64,000 nucleotides of DNA, taken from assembly GCA_044221335.1 (NCBI GenBank), contig JBGAPI010000001.1, positions 220,724 through 284,723 of the forward strand, read 5' to 3'. Numbering within the stretch: the stretch's first letter is position 1; every line of letters begins with the position of its first letter. A model generated the notes under the pieces. The model was given only the letters and a program-made list of their open reading frames with translations, made no database searches and was not told the origin of the DNA. The stretch is from JBGAPI01 sp044221335 (GTDB taxonomy: Bacteria > Pseudomonadota > Gammaproteobacteria > Xanthomonadales > Ahniellaceae). The position numbers were made by a program, and so were the translations under genes. Shown here piece after piece: positions 63,330-64,000 of the stretch.

Positions 63330-63539
63330 TGCTTCCCTCCGTGAGACCGGGAAGTTAGCAGGTTGAATCGTCGCAACGACGCTATTGGAACGGGAGTCAC
63401 GCTCTCGCGGCCCGATCCGTCCGCGAACTGCTTGTCGACGCACACTTCGGCGCACAGCGCCCGGCGCAGCATGACCTCGGCCCTGCCCCCTCCGGTCGGC
63501 AGGTGGTGATGTCCTCCCGCAACGAAAGGAGTCGTCGAC

Positions 63540-64000
63540 ATGCGGACCCGGACCGTTCTCTCCCTTCTCTTCCTCTGTCTCTCCCTGCCCCTGCTGTCCG
63601 CCTGCGGCAGCAGTGGTTCCACGATCGCGATTGCCGCCGCCCCGGCCGAGGACTATGTCGCGCCGAGCGCCGGGGCGATCCCGCGCGACGAGGCCCACGA
63701 CGTCGCGATCCTGCTGGCGCAGTCCAATGCGGCCCTGCGCGCCGGGCGCCTGATCGCGCCGGCCGGGGACAACGCCCTGGAGTGGGGCCTGAAGGCGCGC
63801 GCGCTGACTCCGCAGCATCGCGGCGTACAGCAGCAGTTGTCCGACATCGGCCCCTATGTCGCGAGCGCGGTCGACGGGTCGATCCGCAGCGGGGATTTCG
63901 CCGAGGCCGAGCGGGTGCTCGGCCTTCTGACCCAGGCCAGCGGCGAGTCTCTGGCAGTGCACCAGCTGCGCGAGTCGCTCCGGCTGGCCGTCGCCCGGGC
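63540..64000 (+). CDS. Lipoprotein, N-terminal part; possible TonB-like energy transducer (3' end outside window)
   Basis: ATG 63540 with AAAGGAG at 63525-63531. Lipoprotein signal LCLSLPLLSACGSSG (lipobox LSAC). The visible 153 residues continue AILLAQSNAALRAGRLIAPA and NALEWGLKARALTPQHRGVQ, which resembles the N-terminal helical repeat of xanthomonad proteins that end in a TonB domain. The C-terminus needed to test this lies outside the window. Divergent from pyruvate kinase with about 210 bp between, where I see no other feature. Confidence 0.7.
   Translation, partial: MRTRTVLSLLFLCLSLPLLSACGSSGSTIAIAAAPAEDYVAPSAGAIPRDEAHDVAILLAQSNAALRAGRLIAPAGDNALEWGLKARALTPQHRGVQQQLSDIGPYVASAVDGSIRSGDFAEAERVLGLLTQASGESLAVHQLRESLRLAVAR

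Overview
The window is GC-rich chromosomal DNA of a gammaproteobacterium, most likely of the Xanthomonadales/Lysobacterales (Rhodanobacteraceae-like). The evidence is glnE, glnL-glnG, 6S RNA beside the 5-formyl-THF cyclo-ligase gene, a tandem glycine riboswitch in front of gcvP, a DUF1631-PilZ pair, many REP-like hairpins, and several secreted proteins ending in an F-x-D/N-G-F/L-E tail. Most of it is ordinary chromosome with small accessory patches. I saw no tRNA, rRNA, CRISPR array or prophage.

Layout. 1-9.3 kb: a DUF3667 membrane protein behind a frameshifted dehydratase gene, a MATE exporter, SppA, a UPF0158 protein, the NtrB-NtrC nitrogen two-component pair and a GNAT acetyltransferase. 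9.4-19.5 kb: a secreted repeat protein, a two-gene trypsin-like protease module, a phospholipase-D-type synthase, a metallo-beta-lactamase-fold hydrolase, the DUF1631-PilZ pair and a small membrane protein. 19.5-24.4 kb: a PfkB-type kinase, a complete IS4/IS10-type insertion sequence sitting inside a REP doublet, a patch of small or decayed ORFs, then fau (ygfA) and 6S RNA. 24.5-37.7 kb: glnE running into a six-copy 52-bp tandem repeat, a secreted protein, a nitroreductase-glyoxalase pair, a membrane-anchored dual-specificity phosphatase, a G/C-rich segment that may encode an RNA with cytosine-rich loops, a receiver-like protein, and the glycine riboswitch with gcvP.

38-44.7 kb holds secreted metalloproteases with cadherin-like repeats. 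It includes a near-duplicate of a small-protein/metalloprotease pair joined at an ambiguous base (40867), which is either a collapsed tandem duplication or an assembly fault. 44.8-50.9 kb is a copper-handling cluster: TolC-type lipoprotein, multicopper oxidase, secreted NTF2-like protein, then a CueR-like regulator with its own MerR-type promoter, overlapping a Cu(I) P-type ATPase. 51-54.3 kb: a short-chain dehydrogenase and a saccharopine-dehydrogenase-like reductase, then two small membrane proteins. 54.3-60.3 kb: a choice-of-anchor-D repeat protein next to a Ser/Thr kinase overlapping its ECF sigma factor. 60.4-64 kb: a TetR regulator divergent from a secreted SnoaL-like protein with two clear operators between them, pyruvate kinase, and the start of a lipoprotein gene that runs off the window.

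The most unusual signals are the C-loop RNA candidate (31.8-32.1 kb), the shared C-terminal tail on secreted proteins, REP hairpins that supply TAG stop codons to neighbouring genes, covarying REP stems at 11.5 kb, and the duplicated metalloprotease locus.
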